Shown here: piece by piece, positions 53,321 through 61,644 of the stretch
Layout: every line of letters starts with the position of its first letter
Numbering within the stretch: position 1 is the first letter of the stretch
Source of the DNA: Gammaproteobacteria bacterium
GTDB lineage: Bacteria > Pseudomonadota > Gammaproteobacteria > Steroidobacterales > Woeseiaceae
Length of the DNA stretch: 64,000 nucleotides
Direction: 5' to 3'
NCBI GenBank assembly: GCA_024639825.1
Contig: JAHEGH010000003.1
Location: 48,944-112,943, forward strand
Translations under genes and position numbers: made by a program
The notes under the pieces: generated by a model
What the model was told of the DNA's origin: nothing
Databases searched by the model: none
What the model saw: the letters and a program-made list of their open reading frames with translations, nothing else

Positions 53321-56300
53321 TCGCCGGAATTATCCGCTGGTCGATAGATAATCGCTTTCTGGTTCTGGTCCTGACCCTGCTGACCACCAGCTGGGGACTC
53401 TACTCGTTGCGCCATACGCCGGTCGATGCGCTTCCGGACCTGTCTGATGTGCAGGTCATTATCAAGACATCGTTTCCTGGCCAGGCACCACAGGTCGTAG
53501 AAGACCAGGTGACGTACCCGCTGACAACGGCGATGCTCTCGGTGCCAAAAGCAACGACGGTTCGCGGCTATTCTTTCTTTGGCGACTCATTCGTCTACGT
53601 GATTTTTGAGGATGGAACGGATCTTTACTGGGCTCGTTCCCGCGTCCTGGAGTATCTCAGCCAGGTAGCCGGCCAGTTGCCAGACAATGCCAGGCCTGCA
53701 CTTGGACCGGATGCGACGGGCGTCGGCTGGGTATTTGAATACGCACTTGTCGATCGCACAGGACAGCATGATCTTGCTGAACTTCGCAGCCTGCAGGACT
53801 GGTTCCTGAAGTATGAGTTGCAGACGGTGCCGGGTGTGGCCGAGGTTGCGACGATCGGCGGCATGGTGCGCCAGTACCAGGTTGTGGTCGATCCGGACAA
53901 GCTGCGCGCCTTTGGTATTCCGCTGGCGAAGCTCAAGACGGCGATCCAGAACGGCAACCAGGAATCTGGTGGTTCCGTGATTGAGATGGGTGAAGCCGAG
54001 TACATGGTCCGGGCGACGGGTTACATCCAGGGTGTCGATGATCTTGAGGACATACCACTCGGTGTTAATCAACAGGGCACGCCCCTGTTGTTGTCCGATG
54101 TCGCGGAAATTCGTCTTGGCCCCCAAATGCGCCGTGGCATAGCGGATCTGGATGGTGAGGGCGAGGTCGTTGGCGGCGTCGTTGTCATGCGTTGGGGTGA
54201 AAATGCGCTCAGCACGATTAATGGTGTCAAGGAACGCCTGACCGACCTGCAGCGCAGCCTTCCTGACGGCGTGGAGATCGTTACAACCTACGATCGATCG
54301 GACCTGATTGAGCGGGCGGTGGAGACGCTGCAACGTAAGTTGATCGAGGAATTTCTCGTAGTCGCACTGGTGTGCGCGGTTTTTCTCTTTCACCTGCGCT
54401 CATCAGTAGTCGTCATCCTGAGTCTTCCGGTCGGAATTCTCGCTGCCTTTATCGTAATGAAGATGCAGGGCATCAACGCCAACATAATGTCGCTAGGCGG
54501 TATCGCGATTGCCATCGGCGCCATGGTGGACGCTGCGATCGTCATGATCGAGAACGTCCACAAACACATCGAGAAAGAACCGCTGACTGATGAGAATCGC
54601 TGGCGCATCATGCGTGACGCTGCAACGGAAGTCGGGTCACCACTATTCTTCTCGCTGCTGATCATCACACTCAGCTTTCTGCCCGTCTTTACGCTGGAAG
54701 CGCAGGAGGGACGCCTTTTTGCACCGCTGGCGTACACCAAGACTTACGCCATGGCGGCGGCGGCTTGTCTTTCAATTACGCTGGTGCCGGTCCTCATGGG
54801 CTACTTTATCCGCGGCCATGTAACGCCCGAGCACAGAAATCCGATTAACCGGGTACTGATTACAGCCTACCGGCCGATCATCGAATCAGTAATAAGGTTT
54901 CCCAAAGGGACGCTGGCGCTTGCTGCCGTCATCCTCATCGTAGGACTGTGGCCAGCAACACAGCTGGGTTCTGAGTTCATGCCGCCATTGGATGAAGGCG
55001 ACCTCATGTACATGCCGACGACCTATCCAGGTGTATCGATCGACAAAGCGCGGGAGATCCTGCAGAACACTGACAAAATGATACTCGAGGTTCCCGAGGT
55101 GAAGCGCGTCTTCGGCAAGATCGGGCGTGCAGAAACGGCGACCGACCCGGCGCCGCTCACGATGATCGAGACCGTCATACAACTTAAGCCCCGCGAGGAA
55201 TGGCGCGAGGGCATGACGCCAGAACGATTGCGTGCCGAACTCGATCGTGTCGTCAAATACACGGGCCTGACCAACGCGTGGGTCATGCCGATCAAGACGC
55301 GCATTGACATGCTGGCCACGGGCATCAAGACGCCGGTTGGCATCAAGGTAGCGGGTCCGGATCTCGAGGTCATTGAGCGCATTGGCCAGGATCTCGAACG
55401 GGTGCTGGCCAATGTTGATGGCACGGCCTCGGTGTATTCGGAGCGGGTTGCTGGTGGGCGTTACGTTGATGTCGATATTGATCGCAAGCGTGCATCGAGG
55501 TTCGGGCTGAACATCAACGATGTGCAGGATATTGTCCGTTCGGCTGTCGGCGGTATGAATGTCGCACAAACCGTGGAAGGGCTGGAACGCTATCCGATCA
55601 ACATTCGTTACCCACAACGGGTGCGGGATTCTGTCGAGCAACTCAAGATGCTCCCGATCGTAACGCCGCAGGGGGCGCGTATCGCCCTGGCCGACGTCGC
55701 GGATGTAAAGGTTGTGGATGGCCCACCCCTCATCAAGAGCGAAAACGCCCGGCTTAATGGCTGGACCTATGTTGATATCGCCGGTCGAGACCTTGGCTCG
55801 TACGTGGTCGAAGCGCAGCAGGTCGTCAGGGATTTTGTAGACTTGCCGGCAGGTTACTCGCTGGCTTGGTCGGGGCAATACGAGTACATGGTGCGCGCCA
55901 AAGAGCGACTCGCCGTCGTCGGACCAGTCACTCTCGCGATTATTCTGCTGCTGCTGTACCTGAATTTCAGGCGCTTCGCCGAGGTCGCGATTATCATTGG
56001 GACCCTGCCGCTGGCACTGATCGGCGGGCTTTGGCTGCTGTATCTGCTTGGCTACGACCTGTCAGTCGCCGTCGGCGTAGGGTTTATCGCGTTGGCCGGT
56101 GTCGCGGTCGAAATCGGGGTCATCATGCTGGTGTATCTGAACCAGGCGATTCGGGAGCACAAAACAACGGCTGAAGCCGAAGGGCGTGCGCTTGCGATCA
56201 AAGATGTGCAAGAGGCGGTGCGCGACGGAGCATTGCTTCGCGTGCGGCCAATCATGATGACGGTAGCGACAATCATTGCGGGTCTGCTGCCGATTATGCT

Positions 56301-56433
56301 GGGTGGTGGTGCCGGATCCGAAGTTATGCGGCGTATCGCAGCACCGATGATCGGCGGGATGGTTAGCGCGACCTTGCTGACGCTGGTCGTGATACCAGGG
56401 CTGTTCTTACTGTGGCGACAGAGAGAAATCTAG
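53317..56433 (+). CDS. cusA: Heavy-metal RND efflux pump, CusA/CzcA family
   Basis: A 1038-residue inner-membrane proton-driven pump. The HME-RND signature is present: N-terminal SIDNRFLVLVLTLLTT, TTYDRSDLIERAVETLQRKL, transmembrane helix 4 with MVDAAIVMIENVHKH and the second half ETATDPAPLTMIET, RIDMLATGIKTPVGIKV. It reads more like CusA than CzcA, with Met residues in the cleft region (TMIET, RIDMLATG). No response regulator or MerR gene is adjacent, so control is elsewhere. The convergent ydcH gene is 10 bp away. Confidence 0.93.
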   Translation: MIAGIIRWSIDNRFLVLVLTLLTTSWGLYSLRHTPVDALPDLSDVQVIIKTSFPGQAPQVVEDQVTYPLTTAMLSVPKATTVRGYSFFGDSFVYVIFEDGTDLYWARSRVLEYLSQVAGQLPDNARPALGPDATGVGWVFEYALVDRTGQHDLAELRSLQDWFLKYELQTVPGVAEVATIGGMVRQYQVVVDPDKLRAFGIPLAKLKTAIQNGNQESGGSVIEMGEAEYMVRATGYIQGVDDLEDIPLGVNQQGTPLLLSDVAEIRLGPQMRRGIADLDGEGEVVGGVVVMRWGENALSTINGVKERLTDLQRSLPDGVEIVTTYDRSDLIERAVETLQRKLIEEFLVVALVCAVFLFHLRSSVVVILSLPVGILAAFIVMKMQGINANIMSLGGIAIAIGAMVDAAIVMIENVHKHIEKEPLTDENRWRIMRDAATEVGSPLFFSLLIITLSFLPVFTLEAQEGRLFAPLAYTKTYAMAAAACLSITLVPVLMGYFIRGHVTPEHRNPINRVLITAYRPIIESVIRFPKGTLALAAVILIVGLWPATQLGSEFMPPLDEGDLMYMPTTYPGVSIDKAREILQNTDKMILEVPEVKRVFGKIGRAETATDPAPLTMIETVIQLKPREEWREGMTPERLRAELDRVVKYTGLTNAWVMPIKTRIDMLATGIKTPVGIKVAGPDLEVIERIGQDLERVLANVDGTASVYSERVAGGRYVDVDIDRKRASRFGLNINDVQDIVRSAVGGMNVAQTVEGLERYPINIRYPQRVRDSVEQLKMLPIVTPQGARIALADVADVKVVDGPPLIKSENARLNGWTYVDIAGRDLGSYVVEAQQVVRDFVDLPAGYSLAWSGQYEYMVRAKERLAVVGPVTLAIILLLLYLNFRRFAEVAIIIGTLPLALIGGLWLLYLLGYDLSVAVGVGFIALAGVAVEIGVIMLVYLNQAIREHKTTAEAEGRALAIKDVQEAVRDGALLRVRPIMMTVATIIAGLLPIMLGGGAGSEVMRRIAAPMIGGMVSATLLTLVVIPGLFLLWRQREI

Positions 56434-56443
56434 GTCGGCGCGT

Positions 56444-56659
56444 TCAGGCATCCATGTCCGGAATCAGTTCGCTCTCAAGCACGGCGATCATGTCCTTAAG
56501 GAGTAGCTTGCGTTTCTTGAGCCGGCGGATGCGTAGCTGGTCCACCATGGGGTCTTCCTGCAGACGATCGATCAGGTAATCGAGATCTCGATGGCTAACC
56601 CTGAGCTCACGCAGTCGCTCAAGTTCTGCAAACGATTCTGTGTCGATCTTATCGGACAT
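56444..56659 (-). CDS. DUF465 / YdcH-like small protein
   Basis: A 71-residue protein that is almost entirely one helical hairpin (ELERLRELRVSHRDLDYLID, then LKKRKLLLKDMIAVLE), the DUF465 family of proteobacteria. Function is unknown. It begins 9 bp downstream of cysQ and likely shares its transcript. Confidence 0.88.
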   Translation of the reverse strand: MSDKIDTESFAELERLRELRVSHRDLDYLIDRLQEDPMVDQLRIRRLKKRKLLLKDMIAVLESELIPDMDA

Positions 56660-56668
56660 ACAGTGATG

Positions 56669-57472
56669 CTACTCGCTGTCAGGCAGTAGTGCCAACCAGT
56701 TCCGATCGGTGGCGCCAATCACAAAAAAGTGAGGGTTCAGAATGTCTTCTTTAGCGTTATATTTCATGGGCTTGCCGTCAAGCGTGACAACGCTTCCTCC
56801 CGCCTGTTCCACAACAGCCTGGGCAGCAGCCGTGTCCCATTCTGACGTCGGTCCAAGCCGCGGATAGAGGTCGGCACCGCCTTCTGCAACCACGCAGAAT
56901 TTCAGTGAGCTTCCCATGGGAACCATGTCGTAATCGCCCATGTTTTCGAGGTAGGCATCCAGGCTCGCACCACGATGGGATCGGCTGCCCACCACGCGCG
57001 CCGGCGAGCCGCTGGCGCGCGCGACCCGGATGGTTTGCGGTTCCTCGTTGCCATGACGTCGCTGTGCACCGACGCCTTCGCATCCCACGTAGGTCTTGTT
57101 GAAAACGGGCACATGCACCACGCCAAGAACCGGGCGGTGATTGTCGATAAGTGCAATGTTGACGGTAAATTCATCGTTGCGGTTGACGAACTCCTTGGTG
57201 CCATCAAGCGGGTCGATGAGCCAGTAGCGCTGCCACTGGCCACGCTCTTCAAATGCGGGTAAGCCCGACTCCTCGGAGATGATGGGAATGTCGGGCGTCA
57301 GAGATCTGAGGCCGGCATCGATCCAGCGATGCGATGCGAGGTCTGCCTGGGTCAGTGGGGACTCGTCGTCCTTGCTTTGCACCTCAAAATCGGTCGAGTA
57401 GACTGCAAGGATGGCGCGGCCAGCATCCTCGGCCAGCGCAACAACGGGTTCAACGAGTGACTTTAGATCCAT
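56669..57472 (-). CDS. cysQ: 3'(2'),5'-bisphosphate nucleotidase CysQ
   Basis: A 267-residue inositol-monophosphatase-fold enzyme that clears 3'-phosphoadenosine 5'-phosphate left from sulfate assimilation. Metal motifs: SEESG, WLIDPLDGTKEF and EWDTAAAQAVVEQAGG. The ATG at 57472 starts MDLKSLVEPVVALAEDAG, typical of the family; further in-frame upstream codons overlap the divergent promoter region. It is divergent from yrfG with a 39-bp gap. Confidence 0.93.
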   Translation of the reverse strand: MDLKSLVEPVVALAEDAGRAILAVYSTDFEVQSKDDESPLTQADLASHRWIDAGLRSLTPDIPIISEESGLPAFEERGQWQRYWLIDPLDGTKEFVNRNDEFTVNIALIDNHRPVLGVVHVPVFNKTYVGCEGVGAQRRHGNEEPQTIRVARASGSPARVVGSRSHRGASLDAYLENMGDYDMVPMGSSLKFCVVAEGGADLYPRLGPTSEWDTAAAQAVVEQAGGSVVTLDGKPMKYNAKEDILNPHFFVIGATDRNWLALLPDSE

Positions 57473-57511
57473 GTCCTGTTCCTGCAGGCAAACCGGGCGC
57501 GCAGTATAACA

Positions 57512-58183
57512 ATGAATATTGATCCGCAAACCGCACTCGAGCGATGTGAAACGCTCATGCTTGATATGGACGGGACTATTCTCGATCTCGCGTACGACAG
57601 CTACATCTGGAAGGACCTCGTGCCGCGGCGCTACGCAGTGGCAAATGGAATGTCATTCGAAGAGGCGCGCGATCTCCTGTTCGAGAAGTACGCGGCCGTG
57701 CAGGGTAACCTGGAGTGGTACTGCCTGGATCACTGGAACGACCGGCTTGGCATCGATGTGGTCAAGATTCACCATGACGTGACGCATCGCATCGGCTATC
57801 TGCCGGGTGCCCTCGATTTCTTGCGAGCGGTCCACGCGCAGGACATTCGCGTGCTGCTCGTCACGAACTCGCACCCGGACACGCTGAATCTCAAAGATGC
57901 AGTGACCGGGCTGGCAGACTATTTTGATGGGCTCCACAGCTCGCATACTTACGGCCACGCAAAGGAATCGCAGTCTTTCTGGGAGGCGTTACAGGAGGAT
58001 GCGGGTTTCGATGCCGCAACGACGTTGTTTGTGGATGACAGTCAACCCGTACTGCACAGCGCCGCCGAGTATGGCATCGACATGCTGGTCACGGTGACAC
58101 GGCCCGACACGACAGAGCCGCCCAAACGCGGCTCGGATTTCCGGGGTGTCGAGGGAGTAAAAGACCTGCTGGAACGCCGTTAG
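57512..58183 (+). CDS. yrfG: HAD nucleotidase, GMP/IMP nucleotidase YrfG-like
   Basis: A 223-residue haloacid-dehalogenase. LMLDMDGTILDLAYDS has nucleophile Asp18 and Asp20, LLVTNSHP is motif II, FVDDSQPVL motif IV. WYCLDHWNDRLGIDV matches E. coli YrfG, which dephosphorylates GMP and IMP. Placement beside cysQ is common in gammaproteobacteria. It starts 39 bp from cysQ in the opposite direction and converges with rhlB. Confidence 0.88.
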   Translation: MNIDPQTALERCETLMLDMDGTILDLAYDSYIWKDLVPRRYAVANGMSFEEARDLLFEKYAAVQGNLEWYCLDHWNDRLGIDVVKIHHDVTHRIGYLPGALDFLRAVHAQDIRVLLVTNSHPDTLNLKDAVTGLADYFDGLHSSHTYGHAKESQSFWEALQEDAGFDAATTLFVDDSQPVLHSAAEYGIDMLVTVTRPDTTEPPKRGSDFRGVEGVKDLLERR

Positions 58184-58197
58184 GCGCGACACGCGCC
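58183..58197. terminator. GC hairpin between convergent yrfG and rhlB
   Basis: Perfect 6-bp stem GGCGCG / CGCGCC with loop ACA in the 15-bp gap between the two stops. No T-run follows on either strand, so it may be a transcription barrier or simply composition. Confidence 0.35.
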
Positions 58198-58198
58198 G

Positions 58199-59479
58199 CT
58201 ACTTGCGGCGCCGATGCTTGCCCGGATGCTTGTTGTGTTCACCGCCGCCGGGCCGCCGCCTCGGGCCGCCACCCCGGGGTTTGCGCGGACGCGGTTTCGG
58301 TTTGATGATTTCCGGTAAATCCGAGGGGTCGTAATTCGCAAACGGAATCTTGTGGCCGATGTAGGACTCGATTTCCGGCAACGACACAGCATACGTTTCA
58401 CAGGCCATGCTCAGGGCGTTGCCCGATGCGCCAGCGCGTGCCGTACGACCAATACGGTGTACATAGTCTTCTGCGTCCTGCGGCAAATCGAAATTGATAA
58501 CGTATTCGACGTCAGGAATATGCAGCCCGCGTGAGGCCACATCAGTGCCGATCAATACCGGCAGTTCGCCGTTCTGGAACTGCATCAGCATGCGCAAACG
58601 CTTTTTCTGCGGTACGTCGCCCGAAATGACGGCGGCCTGAATGCCGTTCGCTGCCAGGTAGTCACCCACTTTCTCTGCATCGCGCTTCATGTTGACGAAG
58701 ATCATGATGCGGACTTCGCCGATCTCGCGCACCAGGCCGATCAGGAGCGGAAGCTTGTCCTCGTTGGCGGGGTAGTAAATTGCCTGCCGAACACGGTCGG
58801 CTGTGACCTTGTCGGGTTCGATGCGAATCAGCTCGGGCTCATTCATGTGCTCGTAGGCAAGTTCCATGACCCGTTGTGACAGCGTCGCCGAGAACAGCAT
58901 GTTGAGGCGCTGATCGGGTGCCGGCAGGCGGCGCAGCAGGTAGCGAATGTCCTTGATAAAGCCGAGGTCGAACATGCGATCTGCTTCGTCGAGGATGGCC
59001 ACCTGCACATGGTCCAGTTTGAACACACCCTGCTTGTAGTAATCGATAATACGACCCGGCGTGCCGATCAGCAGATCGACGCCATCCTTGAGTATCTTGC
59101 GCTGCTTGTCGTAGTCGGTGCCGCCATAGGCAAGCCCGATCCTGAGCCCGGTGTGTTTGCCGAGCATTTCGGCGTCATTGGCGATCTGGACCGCGAGCTC
59201 ACGCGTTGGCGCCAGGACAAATACGCGCGGCTGCCGGGTTTCGCCGGTATCCACTTCGCTCGTCATCAGGCGCTGATAGGCGGCAATCAGGAACGCGGCG
59301 GTCTTGCCGGTACCGGTCTGTGCCTGCCCTGCGACGTCGCTTGGCTTCAGCGCGATCGGGAGCGTATTGGCCTGGATAGGAGTACAGAACTCGAAGCCCG
59401 AGTCGCGAATACCCGCGAGAATGGATTCGTGGAGGTCAAGAGAGTCGAATCTGAGGTCGCTCAGATGGTTTTCAGACAT
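58199..59479 (-). CDS. rhlB: ATP-dependent RNA helicase RhlB
   Basis: A 426-residue DEAD-box helicase that works in the RNA degradosome with RNase E. Q-motif region FCTPIQANTLP, Walker A AQTGTGKT, DEADRMFDLGFIKDIRYLLRR, SAT, and HRIGRTARAGASG are intact, and GFIKDIRYLLRRLP and the PRELAVQI block are characteristic of RhlB. The C-terminal basic, Gly/Pro/Arg tail (residues ~395-426) is the RNase E- or RNA-binding end. No Shine-Dalgarno is visible before the ATG; TTGACA at 59507-59502 (minus strand) is very close to it. Divergent from trxA, as in E. coli. Confidence 0.95.
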   Translation of the reverse strand: MSENHLSDLRFDSLDLHESILAGIRDSGFEFCTPIQANTLPIALKPSDVAGQAQTGTGKTAAFLIAAYQRLMTSEVDTGETRQPRVFVLAPTRELAVQIANDAEMLGKHTGLRIGLAYGGTDYDKQRKILKDGVDLLIGTPGRIIDYYKQGVFKLDHVQVAILDEADRMFDLGFIKDIRYLLRRLPAPDQRLNMLFSATLSQRVMELAYEHMNEPELIRIEPDKVTADRVRQAIYYPANEDKLPLLIGLVREIGEVRIMIFVNMKRDAEKVGDYLAANGIQAAVISGDVPQKKRLRMLMQFQNGELPVLIGTDVASRGLHIPDVEYVINFDLPQDAEDYVHRIGRTARAGASGNALSMACETYAVSLPEIESYIGHKIPFANYDPSDLPEIIKPKPRPRKPRGGGPRRRPGGGEHNKHPGKHRRRK

Positions 59480-59762
59480 AAAATTAGAACCAGAAAATAT
59501 GTGTCAAAGGCTTGCAAAATGGCTCGCGAAACGTTCAAATTGGCCCTAATTCGACGCGACACTCGTCGCACCCGCCAGTTTCGCTTTTCATCGATCCAGA
59601 TATTAACCGGCAAATAACCGGAATCCATCGGCCGTAAAGCTGCGACATATTGCCTGATAGACAAGGCAGCGTCACCCGTTTTCGAAATGCTCGTTTTTAA
59701 GCTCCGCTTTGTAACGGGCAATTTCACACTCAAACTAGACTTTATTTTAGAGGAGTTAGCCG

Positions 59763-60089
59763 GTGAGCGACAAGATTGTGCACACCTCAGATGCGGCATT
59801 TGATGCCGATGTTTTACAAAACAGCAAAGCAGTGCTGCTCGACTTTTGGGCCGAATGGTGTGGTCCGTGCAAAATGATTGCGCCACTGCTTGATGAAGTT
59901 GCGGGAAAATACGAAGACAAGCTTGATGTCGTCAAGCTCAATGTCGACGAGAATCCGAATGTCGCCCAGAAGTTCGGTATCCGCAGCATTCCTACCTTAA
60001 TTCTGTTTAAGGATGGCGCCGTACAGGCGCAATTGATGGGCGCGATGCCTTTGCGTCAGCTCGAAGAGTTTCTGGACACTAATCTGTGA
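59763..60089 (+). CDS. trxA: Thioredoxin 1
   Basis: A 108-residue thioredoxin with W32-C33-G-P-C36 and the cis-proline in RSIPTLILF. It reduces ribonucleotide reductase and many other proteins. GTG start with GAGGAG about 8 bases before it. Its TGA overlaps the GTG of rho by 4 bp; in E. coli rho is separated by a leader. The 283-bp divergent gap 59480-59762 shows AT-rich tracts but no confident promoter. Confidence 0.96.
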   Translation: MSDKIVHTSDAAFDADVLQNSKAVLLDFWAEWCGPCKMIAPLLDEVAGKYEDKLDVVKLNVDENPNVAQKFGIRSIPTLILFKDGAVQAQLMGAMPLRQLEEFLDTNL

Positions 60090-61522
60090 GAGGGTACTTG
60101 GGTACTTCAAATAAAACTCGCCCGGTAAATAAGTCGGGCAACAAAGGGAAGGGGAATCCGAATCGCCGCAGGCGCCGTCGGCCGTCACCTGATATGTATC
60201 CGGACGACGAGGAAGGAAGTCTCGAGGTCATTCCGCCCGAGCAGCTCGAGGCCAGCAAGAACGTGATGAACCTGACGGAACTCAAAACCCGTCCGGCCGC
60301 CGCGCTTGTTGAACTCGGCGAATCGCTCGGCGTCGAGAACATTGCGCGTTCGCGCAAACAGGACATCATCTTCTCGGTTCTCAAGGCGCATGCCGCCCTG
60401 GGCGAAGATATTTACGGTGATGGTGTCCTGGAAATCCTCCAGGACGGCTTTGGTTTTCTGCGCTCTTCGGACAGTTCGTATCTTGCCGGGCCCGACGATA
60501 TTTATGTCAGCCCCAGCCAGATCCGTCGATTCAACCTGCGTACTGGTGACACAGTATCGGGCCTGATTCGTCCGCCGAAAGAGGGTGAGCGTTACTTCGC
60601 GCTGCTCAAGGTTGGTCAAATCAACCACGATGCTCCCGAGAATGCACGCACCAAGGTTTTGTTTGAAAACCTGACGCCGCTGTTCCCGAAGGACCGCCTG
60701 GTCCTTGAGCAGGGTAACGGCAGTACCGAAGACCTCACGGCACGCATCATCGACATGGTCGCGCCGATCGGTAAAGGCCAGCGTGGCCTCATCGTATCGC
60801 CGCCGAAGGCGGGTAAGACGATGCTGCTGCAGAACATCGCCTCGGCGATCTGCGCGAACAACCCTGAAGTCGACCTTATGGTATTGCTCATTGATGAGCG
60901 GCCGGAGGAAGTCACCGAAATGACGCGTACCGTGCGTGGCGAAGTTGTCTCATCGACGTTTGATGAGCCGGCCAGCCGCCATGTTCAGGTTGCGGATATG
61001 GTTATCGAGAAGGCCAAGCGTCTCGTCGAGCACAAGCGCGACGTCGTTATCCTGCTCGACTCGATCACGCGTCTCGCGCGCGCATACAACACCGTCGTAC
61101 CTAGCTCCGGCAAGGTCCTCACCGGTGGTGTGGATGCCAACGCACTGCATCGTCCGAAGCGCTTCTTCGGTGCTGCACGCAACATCGAAGAGGGCGGCAG
61201 CCTGACGATTCTTGCGACGGCTCTTGTCGATACGGGGTCGAAGATGGACGAAGTGATCTACGAGGAATTCAAAGGCACTGGCAACATGGAGATCCACCTT
61301 GATCGCCGTATTGCCGAGAAGCGTGTGTTCCCCGCTATCAACATCAACCGTTCAGGCACGCGTAAAGAGGAATTGCTGACTGAAGATGACGAACTGCAGA
61401 AAATGTGGATTCTCAGAAAGGTGTTGCATCCGATGGACGAACTCGCTGCGATCGAGTTCCTGCTGAACAAGCTTCAGGATACGAAGACGAATGCGCAGTT
61501 CTTCGAGGCAATGAAGCGCTAG
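60086..61522 (+). CDS. rho: Transcription termination factor Rho, N-terminally extended
   Basis: A 478-residue hexameric RNA translocase/ATPase ending transcripts. Cold-shock RNA-binding part has [10 protein letters not shown], Walker [11 protein letters not shown] is near residue 242, and the Q/R-loop block [20 protein letters not shown] is intact. Rho of E. coli has 419 residues starting MNLTELK; here that Met is residue 61, preceded by a Lys/Arg/Asn-rich, then acidic extension. The GTG overlap with trxA supports the long form; ATG 60266 would give a standard-length Rho. Confidence 0.93.
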   Translation: MRGYLGTSNKTRPVNKSGNKGKGNPNRRRRRRPSPDMYPDDEEGSLEVIPPEQLEASKNVMNLTELKTRPAAALVELGESLGVENIARSRKQDIIFSVLKAHAALGEDIYGDGVLEILQDGFGFLRSSDSSYLAGPDDIYVSPSQIRRFNLRTGDTVSGLIRPPKEGERYFALLKVGQINHDAPENARTKVLFENLTPLFPKDRLVLEQGNGSTEDLTARIIDMVAPIGKGQRGLIVSPPKAGKTMLLQNIASAICANNPEVDLMVLLIDERPEEVTEMTRTVRGEVVSSTFDEPASRHVQVADMVIEKAKRLVEHKRDVVILLDSITRLARAYNTVVPSSGKVLTGGVDANALHRPKRFFGAARNIEEGGSLTILATALVDTGSKMDEVIYEEFKGTGNMEIHLDRRIAEKRVFPAININRSGTRKEELLTEDDELQKMWILRKVLHPMDELAAIEFLLNKLQDTKTNAQFFEAMKR

Positions 61523-61546
61523 CGAGCGACAAAGCGATAAGAACAG

Positions 61547-61569
61547 CGGGGCCTTCAGGCCCCGTTTTT
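61547..61569 (+). terminator. Rho-independent terminator after rho
   Basis: 7-bp stem CGGGGCC / GGCCCCG (61547-61553 with 61558-61564), loop TTCA, followed by five T. It is 24 bp after the rho stop codon. Confidence 0.88.
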
Positions 61570-61599
61570 CGTTTGACTGTAGCTGGTGGTGAGGTGAAT

Positions 61600-61644
61600 A
61601 TGGCTTTCCGAATCAACAAGAACAACGATGTCATTTATTGGTGA
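61600..61644 (+). CDS. Possible 14-residue leader ORF
   Basis: ATG at 61600 with GAGGTGA just before it encodes MAFRINKNNDVIYW and stops at 61642-61644, overlapping the first codons of the following large gene in another frame. The large gene has no good ribosome site of its own, so this short ORF might feed ribosomes to it by coupling. Confidence 0.35.
   Translation: MAFRINKNNDVIYW

Noticed and set aside
54886..55878. 330-codon open frame on the minus strand inside cusA
   Set aside because: cusA is unmistakable on the plus strand and continuous through this region.
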